64,000 bases of DNA from Scenedesmus sp. ARA3 (taxonomy: Eukaryota; Chlorophyta; Chlorophyceae; Sphaeropleales; Scenedesmaceae), in NCBI GenBank assembly GCA_004335835.1, contig RWJK01000469.1, forward strand, positions 1 to 64,000. The letters are read 5' to 3'. Positions 63,829-64,000 of this stretch are shown piece by piece. The notes beneath the pieces were generated by a model, which was given only the letters and a program-made list of their open reading frames with translations, searched no databases and was not told where the DNA came from. A program made the position numbers and the translations under genes. Numbering within the stretch: the stretch's first letter is position 1; each line of letters opens with the position of its first letter.

Positions 63829-64000
63829 GCAACAGCGTGCCGTGCATGTATATGCATGCTGTTTTGCATGCTGTGCAACAGCACCTCCTGCTCTCCTCGC
63901 CTGTCAAGCTTCTAACCCTGCCTGCCTTGCCTGCCGCTGCTGTGCCGTGCTCCGCCCCTGCAGTGGCTCCTGCCGGCTCCTACCTGGACAAGGGCATCGG
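62785..64000 (+). CDS. Secreted cysteine-rich protein with ephrin-receptor-like (GCC2/GCC3-type) repeats, 3'-truncated
   Basis: Visible exons: 62785-63040, 63293-63640, 63964->64000. A signal peptide (MNYRLLTAAALLLLCAATAH, ending ARI) is followed by Cys-rich repeats: CSMCRNQRIPGERRSELVC, CSQCDVGYRL, ECKPCSMGKYC, ACPEGLETTFAGAKSQAQC, LCPEGTYNVGSNTAGCQKCG. The spacing CPxGTY...CxxC is that of the ephrin-receptor-like GCC2/GCC3 cysteine module, common in algal extracellular and membrane proteins. It is probably exported to the cell wall, periplasm or membrane surface. Whether it ends in a transmembrane helix or catalytic domain lies beyond the window. The intron 63641-63963 contains a (CAG)13 run. 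Confidence 0.75.
63788..63827. repeat. (CAG)n, about 13 units, in intron 2 of the Cys-rich gene
   Basis: An uninterrupted GCA/CAG run in the intron 63641-63963. Confidence 0.92.

Overview
This window is nuclear DNA of a eukaryote, most likely a chlorophyte green alga (probably Chlorophyceae). The evidence is genes split by many short introns with GTGAG-type donors, pervasive CAG/CTG triplet repeats in both exons and introns, an octotricopeptide-repeat (OPR-like) organelle RNA-binding protein, an SDG8-like CW-plus-SET histone methyltransferase, and long, strongly strand-asymmetric 3' flanks. I see no bacterial operon, rRNA, convincing tRNA, CRISPR array or intact transposon. Exon joins were worked out by hand from splice sites. 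In every complete model the exon lengths sum to a whole number of codons.

Layout, left to right. <1-5188 (-): 5'-complete, 3'-truncated CW/AWS/SET H3K36-type methyltransferase. 5637-8000 (+): signal-peptide, single-TM protein resembling a V-ATPase accessory/assembly subunit (Ac45/Voa1/Big1-like). 8599-10494 (+): putative plastid protein with a weak DUF3110-like region. 10495-16615: long convergent flank. 16616-20746 (-): 950-residue coiled-coil, glutamine-rich protein of unknown function. 22075-23799 (+): PARP16-like tail-anchored mono-ADP-ribosyltransferase. 27914-29683 (-): RNF5/RMA-like RING E3 ligase with C-terminal anchor. 31124-34199 (-): OPR-like organellar protein. 34691-38638 (+): mitochondrial L-threonine 3-dehydrogenase in 12 exons. 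40277-41515 (-): PITH-domain protein. 41952-43899 (+): PEX7, the PTS2 receptor. 44412-51358 (+): 1327-residue NT-C2-domain coiled-coil protein. 52650-54605 (-) and 58065-59575 (-): two small paralogs of the last four exons of that protein. 62588 leftwards (-): first exon of an unrecognised gene. 62785->64000 (+): start of a secreted cysteine-rich protein.

The genes are mostly ordinary housekeeping functions and form no single pathway. The PARP16-like and RNF5-like proteins are both predicted ER tail-anchored neighbours, but I would not infer a joint function from position alone. Several neighbours are head-to-head across 0.2-1.3 kb and so may share promoter regions.

The most unusual locus is 44.4-60.1 kb. 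The C-terminal exon block of the NT-C2 coiled-coil gene recurs twice on the opposite strand as complete small genes with the same intron phases. Both small copies carry the same 24-nt insertion, which is an internal repeat, and both have a near-identical 23-nt block about 520 nt upstream of the start codon. One of them has a pre-miRNA-like hairpin of about 106 nt in an intron. I regard this as the best candidate for something undescribed in the window.
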